Notes under the pieces: model-generated
The model's input: only the letters and a program-made list of their open reading frames with translations
What the model was told of the DNA's origin: nothing
Databases searched by the model: none
Origin: JAWKSY01 sp041402125
GTDB taxonomy: Bacteria > Planctomycetota > GCA-002687715 > DRQF01
Assembly (NCBI GenBank): GCA_041402125.1
Contig: JAWKSY010000008.1
Coordinates: 62,001 to 126,000, forward strand
Length of the DNA stretch: 64,000 nt
Direction: 5' to 3'
Shown here: in pieces, positions 27,722-37,064 of the stretch
How the letters are laid out: each line of letters starts with the position of its first letter
Position numbering within the stretch: position 1 is the stretch's first letter
Made by a program: the position numbers and the translations under genes

Positions 27722-29001
27722 GTCCCCTGATGCGCGTCGGCGTCATCGTCGGCATCCTGTCCGCGGTGGCGGTGGGCGTCACCTGGCTGAATCGCGGCGG
27801 CGACGTCGCCCAGGACATCGTGGGCAAGGCCGAGGGAGAGAACCTCCCGCCGATCCCGACCGCGGACGTTCCGCTCGCGCTCGACGATCCCGAGACCTGC
27901 GCCGCGTGCCACCCCGCGATCTACGACGAGTGGAAGCGTTCGCACCACGCCTTCTCGTGGTTGAACCCCGAGCCGCGCCGCAAGGAGCTCTCGGACGACT
28001 TCAAGAACCGGGACTGCATCCCCTGTCACGCGCCGCGACCGATGCTCGAGGTCGGATTCGGCAAGCGCGCCCTCGAGCGGGGCGAGCGTCGCGAGACCGG
28101 CGTCGACTGCTTCACCTGCCACAAGCACGAGAACGCGATGATCGGCGCCGGAAAGCTGGGGCCGCAGGCGGCCTCCGCGCCCTGCAACCCGCGCACCTGG
28201 GAGCCGATCGCCGAGGTCACCTTCTGCGCGCCCTGCCACGACCAGCACAAGGTCGTGCAGAGCTGGAAGAAGTCGCGCTTCGCGCTCGAGGGCGAGCAGC
28301 ACCAGGACTGCAACTCCTGCCACATGCCCGTCGCGGACGGGCCGGCCACGCTGGGCACGGTCAAGACGAGCCACAAGAGTCACCTCTTCGGCGGCGGCAA
28401 CGACCCCGCCACCGTGCGTCGCGCCGCGACCCTGCGCGCGACCTTCGGCCTCCCGGGCGAGAGCCGGAGCGCCGCGGTCAAGCGGCTGAGCGGTCGCGAC
28501 TGGACCGGTCCGGGCGGCGACGTTCCGATGGAGGCCCGCGAGGTGCTCGTGCAGGTCGAGAACACCGGCGCCGGTCACAACTTCCCGGACGACGAGCGGC
28601 ACCGAGCCGTGGACCTCGTCCTGGCCTTCCAGCCCGAGGGCAAGCTCGTCGGTCCCGGCGTGCAGGTCGCGCGCTTCCGCAACCCCTATCGCCACGAGTG
28701 GGAGCTCACGAACCCGTTCAAGGAGCGCGCCGGCGAGATCCTGCGCTTCGAGCACGAGTGGGAGGGCTCCTCCGTCACGAGCCGTCAGCTCCGGATGAAG
28801 CCGGCCCACAACCCGGACCGCTCGGTGCCCTATCCCGAATCCACCCAGCTCATCGCCGGCGAGTCCCGCTTCGTCTGGATCCGTCTGCCGCAGGAGGGAG
28901 CGGGTCGACTCGAGATCTCGCTCTACTACAAGAAGAACCCCTTCCTGACCGAGGATCAGGCGATCCTCGCCAACCGGGAGTCCCTCGATGTCGCGCCTTG
29001 A
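27718..29001 (+). CDS. membrane-anchored pentahaem cytochrome c
   Basis: A 427-residue protein with an N-terminal uncleaved-looking membrane helix (about residues 5-24) and a strong ribosome site (GGAGGAGGTG). Five CxxCH motifs lie within residues 60-205: CAACH, CIPCH, CFTCH, CAPCH and CNSCH. Several free His residues (HHAFSW, KHENAM, HKVVQSWKKSRF, EGEQHQD) can supply distal ligands. The arrangement resembles cytochrome c554/NapC-type multihaem families. The C-terminal 200 residues contain no haem and read as a beta-sandwich (VEVENTGAGHN-type strand: VQVENTGAGHNFPDDE). It is translationally coupled to the iron importer, so reduction or handling of iron at the membrane surface is a reasonable inference. 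Confidence 0.8.
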   Translation: MSPLMRVGVIVGILSAVAVGVTWLNRGGDVAQDIVGKAEGENLPPIPTADVPLALDDPETCAACHPAIYDEWKRSHHAFSWLNPEPRRKELSDDFKNRDCIPCHAPRPMLEVGFGKRALERGERRETGVDCFTCHKHENAMIGAGKLGPQAASAPCNPRTWEPIAEVTFCAPCHDQHKVVQSWKKSRFALEGEQHQDCNSCHMPVADGPATLGTVKTSHKSHLFGGGNDPATVRRAATLRATFGLPGESRSAAVKRLSGRDWTGPGGDVPMEAREVLVQVENTGAGHNFPDDERHRAVDLVLAFQPEGKLVGPGVQVARFRNPYRHEWELTNPFKERAGEILRFEHEWEGSSVTSRQLRMKPAHNPDRSVPYPESTQLIAGESRFVWIRLPQEGAGRLEISLYYKKNPFLTEDQAILANRESLDVAP

Positions 29002-30337
29002 CCCCCGCTGGCTCGTCGGCCTCGCGCTGTTCGGCCTCCTCGCCTGCGGGCGTGACGAGCCGGCCCCCCGAGCGGAGCGGGAGGTCGTCGTTCCGGATCC
29101 GACGCTGCTCGATCGGCCCGAGGGCGAGGACCCGAACCGCGAGGCGGTCATCGGCCGCCTCCAGGCGCTGCGCCCGCCGCTCCGTCCGGCCGCGGTCGAG
29201 GCCCTCCTCACCGTGATGAAGGACAAGTCGCAGCAGGCCTTCATCACCGTGCCCGACGCGTCGCCTCTCGGCTACCACGTCGAGGAGAGCCCCTACGGCG
29301 GTCCCGATCTCCGGGCGCAGGTGCGCTGGACCGCGATGATGACCATCGAGCGGCTCGGGCTCCGTCAGGCGCTGCCGGACCTCCTGAGCGGCCTGCACGA
29401 TCGTCACCCGGTGGTGCGCGCGCACGCGGCCCGCGCGCTCTGGCATCTCGGGAGCGACGCCGGCGTCGAGGTGCTCCTGAAGGGACTCGAAGGCAAGGCG
29501 ATCGAGAACGAGCCCTGCGCGCTGGCGCTGCGCGAGATCAGCGGCCGGGCCTTCGGCTTCGACACCGATTCGGGCTGGGCCAACAAGTCGCGCGCGATCG
29601 CGGCCTGGCGCGTCTGGTGGGAGTCGGGCGAGGTCGCGCGTCCGCGGCTCCCCGCCGCGGGGGAGGACGCGGCGCTCGACCGGCGCGTGCGGTTCCTCGT
29701 CGACGTGCTCGGCCAGCATCAGTTCCTCTTCATGGAGCAGGCGCGACGCGCCCTCGGTCAGCTCGGTGATCTCGCCGTGACCCACATCGAGGACGCGCTC
29801 GCCGCCGACGCGAACGACCAGCTCCGCGCCTACGCGGCCCAGGTCCTCGAGGCGGTCGGCACGCCCCGCGCCCGGGCGATCCTCGTCCGGCTGCTGGCCG
29901 AGGATCGGGACGGCGCGGTCCGGATGCGGTCCGCCACCGCGCTCGGCACGATCGGCGGACCGGAAGCGGAGAAGGCCCTGCTCTCGGTCCTCTCCGACGG
30001 TGACGCGGAGCTCGTCGGCGGGGCGGCGGAGGCCCTCGGTCGGCTCGGAGCGGCGGCCGCGCGCCCGGCCCTCGAGGAGCGTCTCGCCGCGCGCCCGGGG
30101 CTCGATCGCATCGCCCTGAAGATCGCGGTCGCGCTCGTGCGCCTCGTGCCCGGTCACGAGGACGCCGTCCGCCGTCTCGAGAGCGTGATGGCGGAGGGGC
30201 CGGCGCACCTGCGGACCGAGCTCGCGCAGGATCTCGAGGCCTGGAAGGGCGACCTCGGGGGCTGGGATCCCCGGGCGGATCCCGCCACCCAGGCCGCGGC
30301 GCGCGAGGCCTGGCGGGAGCGCTTCGGGGGCCGCTGA
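28988..30337 (+). CDS. HEAT-repeat lipoprotein
   Basis: A 449-residue protein with a lipoprotein signal (lipobox LLACG, Cys about residue 21). It is followed by five or more HEAT/PBS-type repeats at about residues 50-420, for example LLSGLHDRHPVVRAHAARAL and LLAEDRDGAVRMRSATALG. A non-repeat insert (about 170-230, rich in Trp: GWANKSRAIAAWRVWW) separates two repeat blocks. HEAT repeats bind proteins or assemble complexes; with a lipid anchor this one should sit on a membrane face of the envelope. It overlaps the pentahaem cytochrome gene by 14 bases and is the last gene of that unit, so the cytochrome or the transporter is a likely partner. Confidence 0.8.
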   Translation: MSRLDPRWLVGLALFGLLACGRDEPAPRAEREVVVPDPTLLDRPEGEDPNREAVIGRLQALRPPLRPAAVEALLTVMKDKSQQAFITVPDASPLGYHVEESPYGGPDLRAQVRWTAMMTIERLGLRQALPDLLSGLHDRHPVVRAHAARALWHLGSDAGVEVLLKGLEGKAIENEPCALALREISGRAFGFDTDSGWANKSRAIAAWRVWWESGEVARPRLPAAGEDAALDRRVRFLVDVLGQHQFLFMEQARRALGQLGDLAVTHIEDALAADANDQLRAYAAQVLEAVGTPRARAILVRLLAEDRDGAVRMRSATALGTIGGPEAEKALLSVLSDGDAELVGGAAEALGRLGAAAARPALEERLAARPGLDRIALKIAVALVRLVPGHEDAVRRLESVMAEGPAHLRTELAQDLEAWKGDLGGWDPRADPATQAAAREAWRERFGGR

Positions 30338-30459
30338 TCCCCGGCGCGAGGGACGGAGCGGGGCCGGAAGGAGGCCGGTCATCGGGCGGGGGGGCGAATT
30401 CGCTTGCCGGGCCCGGCGACCTGCTACCATCCCGACCCTGCAGTCTCCCGAGGTCCTCG

Positions 30460-32679
30460 ATGTCCGCGCCCTACCGCCTCCGTCCGACCCGCTGGATCGT
30501 CGCCCACGCGATCGTGATGCTCGGGCTCTTCCTGCTCGGCTTCGCGCTCTTCGCGATCTTCGCCCAGCGCCTCGACAACCGGTTCGCCGAGGCGGCGCGC
30601 CGGGATCACCTCGGGACCGTCATCGCGGGTCAGCTCTCGCTCCTTCCCGCCTACGGCATCATCGCGCTGCTCCACGCGCTCGTGAGCTTCCCCTTCGCCC
30701 GTCGTCTCTGGGCGCGTCGGACGAAGCGCGAGGCGCCCGAGTGGCGCCCGCGGCGGCTCCGCGTGCTCGCCTCCGCCGCGATCTGGTCGGCGATCGTCTT
30801 CGCGCTCAGCCTCGGGCCGATGACCTACGTCGGGCCGGGCAGTCTCGACAACCTCGCGCGGATGGCGACGCGCGCCATCTCGCCCGCCGTCGATCTCTAC
30901 GTCTTCCTCGACTGGCACCTGCGCGAGGTCTTCACCGCGATCTTCGCGGCCGGCGTCCTGATCGGACTCGGCGACCTCGTCGGCGCCGCCTGGAGCCGGC
31001 TGCGCGGCGCGCGGGCCTCGACGCAGATCTCGGTCGGCCTCGCGGTGGGCGCGGTCGTCGGCGGCGCCTTCCTCGCGGCCGGCATCCTCTTGCGGGAGCC
31101 CCCGCGCGAGAACGTCGCCTACCCCAACATCGTGATCATCGGCAGCGACTCGCTGCGCTACGACCACCTCGGCGCGCACGGCTACCGCCGCGAGGGGATG
31201 TCGGATTCGATCTCGCCGAACATCGACGCCTTCGCCCGCGAGGCGATCGACTTCGAGCACATGCACGTCGCGACGGCGAGCACGCTCGAATCCTGGGCGA
31301 CCTTCCTCACCGGCAAGTGGCCGGCGAACCACGGTCTGCGCTACATGTTCGCGACGAAGGAGCAGGCCGAGGCGGTGTCGCACGATCGCGACACCCTCCC
31401 CCGCGTGCTCGCGGAGCGCGGCTATCACACGGCGGTCGTGGGAGACTGGGCGGCGAACTGCTTCTCGCTCGCCGACTTCGGCTTCGAGGAGCGGCGGACC
31501 TCGGACGTCCAGAACCTCGACGTCTTCCTCGCCGAGGTCTCCTTCAAGACCCACGTCCTCGTCACGCACTACTTCAGCAACCTCGTCGGCGAGGCCCTCG
31601 TCCCCGGCATGGCCCAGGCGACCGGCTACATGAACCCGGGCGACCTCACGCGGCGGTTCCGTCGCGAGTTCGACCGGGCGTCGTCGCGGGGCAAGCCCTT
31701 CTTCGGCGTGCTCTTCCTCGCCTGCGCACCTGCCTACGCCTCGTCACATCCCTACAACTCGATGTACTGCGATCCGGACTACCGGGGGCCGAACCGCTTC
31801 CAGATCCACTTCGACGTCGACGACTTCATCCAGCACGGCTTCGCGGACGACGTCAGCCCCGAGGAGAAGCGCCAGATCATCGGCCTCTACGACGGCGGCG
31901 TGACGATGTTCGACGACCACGTCGGGGCGCTGATGGACTGGATGCGGGAGACCGGGCTCGATCGCAACACGATCGTCGTCGTGACCTCGGATCACGGCGA
32001 TGACCTCTACGAGCCCGGCACGACGCTCGGTCACGGGACGAACTTCTTCGGCGGCGATCAGACGACGCGCATCCCCTTCTTCCTCCGCCTGCCCGGCGGT
32101 CAGTTCGGGGGGCGCGCGATGCGCGGCCTCGCGCGGAACGTCGACGTCCTGCCGACGCTGGTCGAGCTCGCGAACGCCGCGCGCTCCGAGGACGAGGCGG
32201 AGGGGACGGTCCGCCCGCCGGTGCGCATGCCGGAGATGGACGGCGCGAGCCTCGTGCCCTTCCTCACCGGCGAGAGCGACGACACCGGTCTCGCTGCCTT
32301 CGCGGAGACCTGCTACCTCTTCTATCCCAAGAAGGTGCCGGGCGAGGACGTCTACGCCATGAAGCCGGCCGATCGCACGCTGAAGATCGACCCCGACTTC
32401 CGGAACCTCTTCGTCCTCGATCCGAAGTATCACGACTACGTCATCGAGACGAAGGACCGCATGATGCGGACGCCGCGGTGGAAGCTGATCCACATCAAGG
32501 GGAAGCGCGGTCCGATCTGGCGCTTCTACGACATGATGAGCGATCCCGGCCAGACGACCGACCTGTCCGGCGTCGATCTTCCCTTCGCGCCGCTGGCGGA
32601 GATGAAGGCCGATCTGCTCCACTGGATGGAGACCGGTGAGGCGCGTCCCTGGCGGGGCGGCGCCCACGCTCCGCGTTGA
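30460..32679 (+). CDS. membrane sulfatase-fold hydrolase/transferase (alkaline phosphatase superfamily)
   Basis: A 739-residue protein. Four to five membrane helices occupy the first 210 residues; the rest is an alkaline-phosphatase-superfamily domain. Metal ligands are visible in IIGSDSLRYD (about 225-234) and VVTSDHGD (about 506-513), with GHGTNFFGG nearby. At the nucleophile site, true sulfatases carry Cys/Ser-x-Pro-x-Arg for conversion to formylglycine. Here the aligned segment reads TLESWATFLTG with Thr275 at that place. This matches phosphoethanolamine or phosphoglycerol transferases, which use Thr, more than type I sulfatases. The C-terminal part (MSDPGQTTDLSGV) is typical of sulfatase-like proteins. 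A transferase or phosphodiesterase acting on envelope lipids or glycans is inferred. Confidence 0.75.
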   Translation: MSAPYRLRPTRWIVAHAIVMLGLFLLGFALFAIFAQRLDNRFAEAARRDHLGTVIAGQLSLLPAYGIIALLHALVSFPFARRLWARRTKREAPEWRPRRLRVLASAAIWSAIVFALSLGPMTYVGPGSLDNLARMATRAISPAVDLYVFLDWHLREVFTAIFAAGVLIGLGDLVGAAWSRLRGARASTQISVGLAVGAVVGGAFLAAGILLREPPRENVAYPNIVIIGSDSLRYDHLGAHGYRREGMSDSISPNIDAFAREAIDFEHMHVATASTLESWATFLTGKWPANHGLRYMFATKEQAEAVSHDRDTLPRVLAERGYHTAVVGDWAANCFSLADFGFEERRTSDVQNLDVFLAEVSFKTHVLVTHYFSNLVGEALVPGMAQATGYMNPGDLTRRFRREFDRASSRGKPFFGVLFLACAPAYASSHPYNSMYCDPDYRGPNRFQIHFDVDDFIQHGFADDVSPEEKRQIIGLYDGGVTMFDDHVGALMDWMRETGLDRNTIVVVTSDHGDDLYEPGTTLGHGTNFFGGDQTTRIPFFLRLPGGQFGGRAMRGLARNVDVLPTLVELANAARSEDEAEGTVRPPVRMPEMDGASLVPFLTGESDDTGLAAFAETCYLFYPKKVPGEDVYAMKPADRTLKIDPDFRNLFVLDPKYHDYVIETKDRMMRTPRWKLIHIKGKRGPIWRFYDMMSDPGQTTDLSGVDLPFAPLAEMKADLLHWMETGEARPWRGGAHAPR

Positions 32680-32692
32680 AGGGAAGGCTCCC

Positions 32693-34075
32693 GTGCGATC
32701 GATCCCCCTCCTGCTCCTCGTTCTCGCGCTCGCCCCGCTCCTCCGGGGACAGGAGGCCGAGGTCTGGATCCGGGGGGCGGCGCCCGCGGAGGTCTTCTTC
32801 GCCGGCTCGCGTCCGGTGGCGCGCATCGGACGCCTCCTCGAGATCGGAGCCGGCGACGGCGCGGCCGCGAGACGGATCGCGCTCCCGCCCGACGCCTGCG
32901 CCTGGGATCTCGCCCCGGTTCCGGGAGATGCGACGCTCGCCCTCGCCTGGATCGAGCCGCGCGGACTCTTCGCGCGACGCCTCGGCGGGCCGGACGAGGC
33001 CGCGGTGCGACTCGACGAGGCCGGTGACCTCTTCCGCGGGCGTCCCGACGGCGGCCCGGTGCGGCTGGCCCTGCTCGCGGCGGCGGGCGAGGGTGGACTC
33101 GCCCTGCTCGCGCCCGACCGCGCGGGCATCCGGGTGCGACCGCTCGCGGGTCTCGGCGCGCGCCCCGCGCGGCCCTTCGACGTCCCGGCGCCCGCGACGA
33201 GCCGGCAGTCGCTGGGGTGGGGGCTGGGCTACCGCATGGAGACGGAGCTCCGCGTGCCCTCGCACCGGCTCGTGCGTCGCGGGGACGAGGATCTCCTCCT
33301 GGTCCGCCGGGCGCGCGACTGGCGGCTCGTCGGCGCCGACGGGAAGGAGCGGCCCTTCGGCCCCGCCCCGCGGCGCGAGGAGCACAAGATCCTCGACTTC
33401 GACGTCGCCGTGCCGCCGATCGCGGCCGATCTCGATCGGGACGGTCGCCCCGACCTCCTCGGCTTCGACCCCGGCCGCGGGCTCGTCCTCTGGTACCGGG
33501 GGGCGAAGCGGGGCGAGGGCGACGAGGCGCCGGAGCCCGACCAGGTCCTCCGCGTCGACGGCTGGATCCTCCGCGCCTGGGTCGGCGACTTCGACGGCGA
33601 CGGTCGCGACGACCTCGCGCTGCTGCAGGTGCCGCAGCTCGGGCTCCTCGAGCAGGTGGCGGTCATCAAGAGCGGCGAGCTCCCCGTCCGCTTCGACGTC
33701 CGTCTCCTGACGGCCGAGGGCGGCTTCGACGAGACCGCCCGGCATCCCCTTCGCGCCGACCTCCCGATCTCGCTCTCCCTCACGCGCAGCGGCCGCCGGA
33801 TCCTGCCGCGCCTGCCCGTGCTCCCCGCCGTCGCGCCGGGACGGAAGCCGGGCCTCGTCTTCCCGGACGACGAGGGACGGGCGGTCTGGTGGGGCCTCGA
33901 CGGGGAGGGCGCCTGGACCTCGCGCCGCGTCCTCTTCGAGGGGCGCTCCGACGAGATCGTGGCCTTCTCCGACGCCGCGGCCCTGCGCCCGCGGGCGGAA
34001 GGCTGGGACCTCCTCCTGGCGCGCGTCGTCGAGGGGGGCGCCGGTCGCGTCGAACGGCTCCGGCTGGACGACTGA
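32693..34075 (+). CDS. secreted VCBS/FG-GAP-like repeat protein
   Basis: A 460-residue protein starting at GTG 32693, 14 bases after the sulfatase-fold gene. It has a signal peptide (VRSIPLLLLVLALAPLLRGQ). Beta-propeller-like blades follow, with two explicit calcium-type loops: ADLDRDGRPDLLGFD and GDFDGDGRDDLALLQ. Other blades lack the Asp loop, so the propeller is partly degenerate. No Cys and no catalytic motif are seen. These proteins usually bind calcium and carbohydrate or protein ligands outside the cell. The tight spacing suggests co-transcription with the membrane hydrolase. Confidence 0.75.
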   Translation: MRSIPLLLLVLALAPLLRGQEAEVWIRGAAPAEVFFAGSRPVARIGRLLEIGAGDGAAARRIALPPDACAWDLAPVPGDATLALAWIEPRGLFARRLGGPDEAAVRLDEAGDLFRGRPDGGPVRLALLAAAGEGGLALLAPDRAGIRVRPLAGLGARPARPFDVPAPATSRQSLGWGLGYRMETELRVPSHRLVRRGDEDLLLVRRARDWRLVGADGKERPFGPAPRREEHKILDFDVAVPPIAADLDRDGRPDLLGFDPGRGLVLWYRGAKRGEGDEAPEPDQVLRVDGWILRAWVGDFDGDGRDDLALLQVPQLGLLEQVAVIKSGELPVRFDVRLLTAEGGFDETARHPLRADLPISLSLTRSGRRILPRLPVLPAVAPGRKPGLVFPDDEGRAVWWGLDGEGAWTSRRVLFEGRSDEIVAFSDAAALRPRAEGWDLLLARVVEGGAGRVERLRLDD

Positions 34076-34169
34076 CGCGTCCCGGCACCCGAATCCCGGT
34101 TGCCAAATCGCGGGCGAGGCCGTTGGATACGCGTCGAGCCGCTCCTCTCCCGATACGGAAGCCGATGCG

Positions 34170-35510
34170 ATGTCGCGACTCCACTTCCTCGTCCTGACCC
34201 TCGTCATCTTCTCCGTCGTCGCGTCGGCGCAGTCCGCGCCCGCCGAGCCGCGTCTCGCGCCGGACGAGTCCGTCTTCGACGGCACGAGCCTCGAGGGCTG
34301 GGTCACCCGCGGCGGCCGCTACGACGGCACGGCGCGCTGGACGGTGGAGGAGGGGGCGATCGTCGGGCGCCAGGGGCCGAACAAGTCGGGCGGACTGATC
34401 TACACCGAGCGCCACGTCCGGAACGGGATCATCTCCTTCGAGACGAGGATCGACTACCCCTTCGACTCGGGCGTCTTCCTCCGCATGGCGCCGCCCGGAG
34501 CGGGCAAGGGTTTCCAGGTCACGCTCGACGCGCGGCCCGGCGGCGAGGTCGGCGTGATCTACGCCGACGGCTTCCTCGCCCACAACGAGGCGGGGCTCGC
34601 CCGCTTCCGCCGCGACGACTGGAACCGCGTGACCGTCCGCTGGTGCGGCGCCGCGCCCCGCATCACCGCCTGGCTGAACGGCGAGCTCCTCTGCGACTAC
34701 ACGCTGCCGGCGGAGGCGGCGAAGGACTACGCGCCGACCGGCCTCGTCGGCCTCCAGGTCCACGGCGGCGAGCAGGTCCCCGACTCGCAGTCGGCGCGCT
34801 TCCGCTCCATCCGCCTCCGCGAGCTCCCGGAATTCGACCCCGCGCTCTTCCGCGTCGACGACGCCGGCCAGCTCCACGCCACGCCCGCCGGCGCGAGCGC
34901 GGGCTGGACGCGACTCTTCGACGGCGAGAGCCTCGAGGGCTGGGAGCCCATCGGCACGAAGCCCGCGGACTACGTCGCCGGCGGGGGCGTGCTCGCCTTC
35001 CCGAAGAGCGGCGGCGACGGCTACCTGCGCACGCTCCGCGACTACCGCGACTTCGAGTACCGGATGGACTTCAAGATCGGTCGGATGTGCAACAGCGGGC
35101 TCTTCCTGCGCGGCGACCGTCGCGGCGGCAATCCCGCCTTCTCGGGCTGCGAGATCCAGATCCTCGACGACTTCAACTGGGAGCGCGTGACGAACTCGAA
35201 GCTCGCGCCCTACCAGTTCACCGGAGGCCTCTACGGCTCCGTCCCCGCCGGCGTCCGCAACGCCCTCGCGCCGCTCGGCGCCTGGAACACGTATCGCGTC
35301 CGCTACGTCGGCACGCGCATCCGCGTCGAGCTCAACGGCCACGAGCTCTACGATGTCGACACGCTCGAGGTCCCGGGGAAGCCGCCCTTCGCCGAGCGCG
35401 CGCCGCGCGGCTTCATCGGCCTCCAGCGGCACGCTCCCGAGCAGGCGCGCGGCGACTACGCCTGGTTCCGGAACATCTGGATCCGGGAGATCCCCGAGAA
35501 GGCGAAGTAG
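34170..35510 (+). CDS. secreted protein with two DUF1080 (3-keto-disaccharide hydrolase-type) domains
   Basis: A 446-residue protein with a signal peptide (cleavage near ASAQS). Two DUF1080 modules follow, about residues 33-225 and 245-445. Each starts with the family hallmark FDG-x3-LEGW (VFDGTSLEGW and LFDGESLEGW) and continues with the concanavalin-like strand set (DSGVFLRMAPP, NSGLFLRGDRR), then WNRVTVRW / WNTYRVRY. DUF1080 has been linked to hydrolysis of 3-keto-glycosides, a pathway common in Planctomycetota and Bacteroidota. The presence of Gfo/Idh/MocA oxidoreductases and sugar epimerases at 42-46 kb fits such use of oxidised sugars. It converges with the zinc-ribbon array after a 22-base gap. 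Confidence 0.85.
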   Translation: MSRLHFLVLTLVIFSVVASAQSAPAEPRLAPDESVFDGTSLEGWVTRGGRYDGTARWTVEEGAIVGRQGPNKSGGLIYTERHVRNGIISFETRIDYPFDSGVFLRMAPPGAGKGFQVTLDARPGGEVGVIYADGFLAHNEAGLARFRRDDWNRVTVRWCGAAPRITAWLNGELLCDYTLPAEAAKDYAPTGLVGLQVHGGEQVPDSQSARFRSIRLRELPEFDPALFRVDDAGQLHATPAGASAGWTRLFDGESLEGWEPIGTKPADYVAGGGVLAFPKSGGDGYLRTLRDYRDFEYRMDFKIGRMCNSGLFLRGDRRGGNPAFSGCEIQILDDFNWERVTNSKLAPYQFTGGLYGSVPAGVRNALAPLGAWNTYRVRYVGTRIRVELNGHELYDVDTLEVPGKPPFAERAPRGFIGLQRHAPEQARGDYAWFRNIWIREIPEKAK

Positions 35511-35532
35511 GCGAGAAGCCGGAGGAGGCCGG

Positions 35533-35997
35533 TCAGGCCGGGTCGCGGCGTCCGAGGAGGGCGCGGCGCGCGGCGTGGTAGGCCTCGCGCGCCGTCTCGT
35601 GCCGGCGGGCCTCCCCGCGCAGGCGCCGTCCCTGCCAGACGCCGAGCACGAAGAGCAGGACGCCCGCGCCGAAGAGACCGGCGCCGTCGGCGCGGAGCAG
35701 CCCGAGCCCTCCGACCGCCGCCCCGAGCGCGGTTCCTCCCGCGAGCACGATGCGCGCGTCCCGGACCCGCGGCAGGTCGCGTCGCCCGTCCGGAGCGACC
35801 GGGTGCCGCGCCTCGAGCGTCGCCAGGTAGTCGCGATCGAGCGCGGCCAGCGCCTCGGCCGTCGCCGGGTCGACGGGCGACGTCGGGGTTCCGTTTCCTT
35901 CGGGCGTGTCGTCGCAGACCGGGCAGGTCGTGGTGAGGAGGTCCTCCGCGAGCGGCGTCGCGCAGGACCCGCAGGGAACCAGGCGGAGGCGCGTCAT
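35533..35997 (-). CDS. zinc-ribbon membrane protein, fifth of a tandem family
   Basis: A 154-residue protein. A zinc ribbon lies at the N terminus (CGSCATPL, then CPVCDD, about residues 9-30). A 40-residue charged linker (ALAALDRDYLATLEARHP) is followed by two membrane helices (about 75-115: IVLAGGTALGAAVGGLGLL and GLFGAGVLLFVLGVW). It closes with the tail EAYHAARRALLGRRD. This order, ribbon then linker then two helices then a basic REAYxxxRRxLLG tail, is repeated in the four genes upstream. The ATG forms an ATGA overlap with the probable end of the preceding paralogue. The reading frame is intact, unlike its relatives. Function unknown; a membrane-tethered small ribbon protein may bind nucleic acid or another protein. 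Confidence 0.65.
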   Translation of the reverse strand: MTRLRLVPCGSCATPLAEDLLTTTCPVCDDTPEGNGTPTSPVDPATAEALAALDRDYLATLEARHPVAPDGRRDLPRVRDARIVLAGGTALGAAVGGLGLLRADGAGLFGAGVLLFVLGVWQGRRLRGEARRHETAREAYHAARRALLGRRDPA

Positions 35998-36493
35998 CGC
36001 TCTCGCTTCCGCGGGGCCGACGGCCTCATCCTCGTCCTCCGTCGCGTTCGCCGCGGACGAGACCTTCGACGCCGCGCGACGTCGCTGGACGAACTGCTCG
36101 CGGGCGTTCCGGTACTCGTTCCACCGCCTTTGCCGGAAGCCCGCCGCGACACAGAGCCCGAGGGTGAGCGCCCCCAAGAGGGCCGCGATCGGGTACCGGT
36201 TCTTCGCGAGCATCACGAGCGCGCCGAAGAAGGTGAAGGCCGCCAATCCCGCGGCGACCCAGGTCGCCGCTTCGTCCAGGCATGGGGCGCGAGTCCCGAA
36301 GCCGGCCGCTCGAATCGCCGTCTCTCCTCGCGCCATTCCGCGTCGATGCGATCGACGGGCGGGGAGCGACCGGCACCTTCTCGTCCTCGTGCACGAGCGC
36401 CGTCGCGCCGCAGAAGTCGCAGGCGACGTCGATGCGGGAGGCCTTGACCTCCATCGGCGCCCCGCAGGCCGACACTGGAGATGGAGCAATCAC
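35994..36493 (-). pseudogene. zinc-ribbon membrane protein, fourth of a tandem family, frameshifted
   Basis: GTG 36493 (approximate) starts a ribbon whose second knuckle is CDFCGA (in SRIDVACDFCGATALVHEDE); the first knuckle is reduced to one visible Cys (SACGAPMEV). Near 36370 the frame changes to read PPVDRIDAEWREERRRFERP and changes again near 36280. The remainder encodes two helices (VAAGLAAFTFFGALVML and PIAALLGALTLGLCVAAG) and the tail WNEYRNAREQFVQRRRAA. In the present sequence its last frame runs directly into the following paralogue; with one further indel the stop would be the TGA of the ATGA at 35994. All parts of the family plan are present. Confidence 0.5.
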
Positions 36494-36576
36494 GGGCAGT
36501 CTCCTCGGGACGGTCGGTCGGGGCGAGGGACGGGCGAGGGGCGTCATCGCGGGGAGGACGCGGGGCGTCGCCGGCG

Positions 36577-37058
36577 TCACCGCTTCTTCCGGCGTCGTCG
36601 GGTCTGAGGGCGGAGGCCGCTCCCCGAGGCGGCCGCCTCGCGACGCCGACGGAGAAAGCGCTCTCGTCCCCGGCGATACTCCTCCAGGCGTCGCTTCTCG
36701 GCATAGGTGCCCAGGCCCAAGCCGAAGGCGGTGAGGGCGCCGATGATCGCCACCGGCGTCTGACCATTGGCGAAGAATATGGTGCTGCCGGCGAAGGCCA
36801 GGGCGCAGAAGATCCCGGCGAGATAGATGTCCTCGGTGGAGGAGGCGGGACTCGTGCCGGGCATTGCGGCGCTCGTAGCGGCGGCGCTCGCGACGCGCAC
36901 TCGGCGTCGATGCGGTCCAGCGGGCCGGGGATGCGTCGATCGGCCTTCTCCTCGCGGATGAGACCGGTCGCGCCGCAGAACTCGCAGGCGACCTCCCGGT
37001 GGGTCGCCTTCACCTCCATCGGGGCGCCGCAGCTCCGGCGCAGGTGGAGGATCTTCAT
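36577..37058 (-). pseudogene. zinc-ribbon membrane protein, third of a tandem family, frameshifted
   Basis: It starts at ATG 37058 (MKILHLRRSCGAPMEVKATH) with second knuckle CEFCGATGLI and the linker PGPLDRIDAE. A shift near 36890 is followed by a frame that reads two membrane helices (IYLAGIFCALAFAGSTIFFA and PVAIIGALTAFGLGLGTYA) and the tail KRRLEEYRRGRERFLRRRRE, ending in a very basic stretch. The second half is intact to the stop at 36577. Its similarity to the fourth copy (CGAPMEVKA, CDFCGATAL, helices of equal spacing) shows they are recent paralogues. Confidence 0.5.
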
Positions 37059-37064
37059 GCGCCG

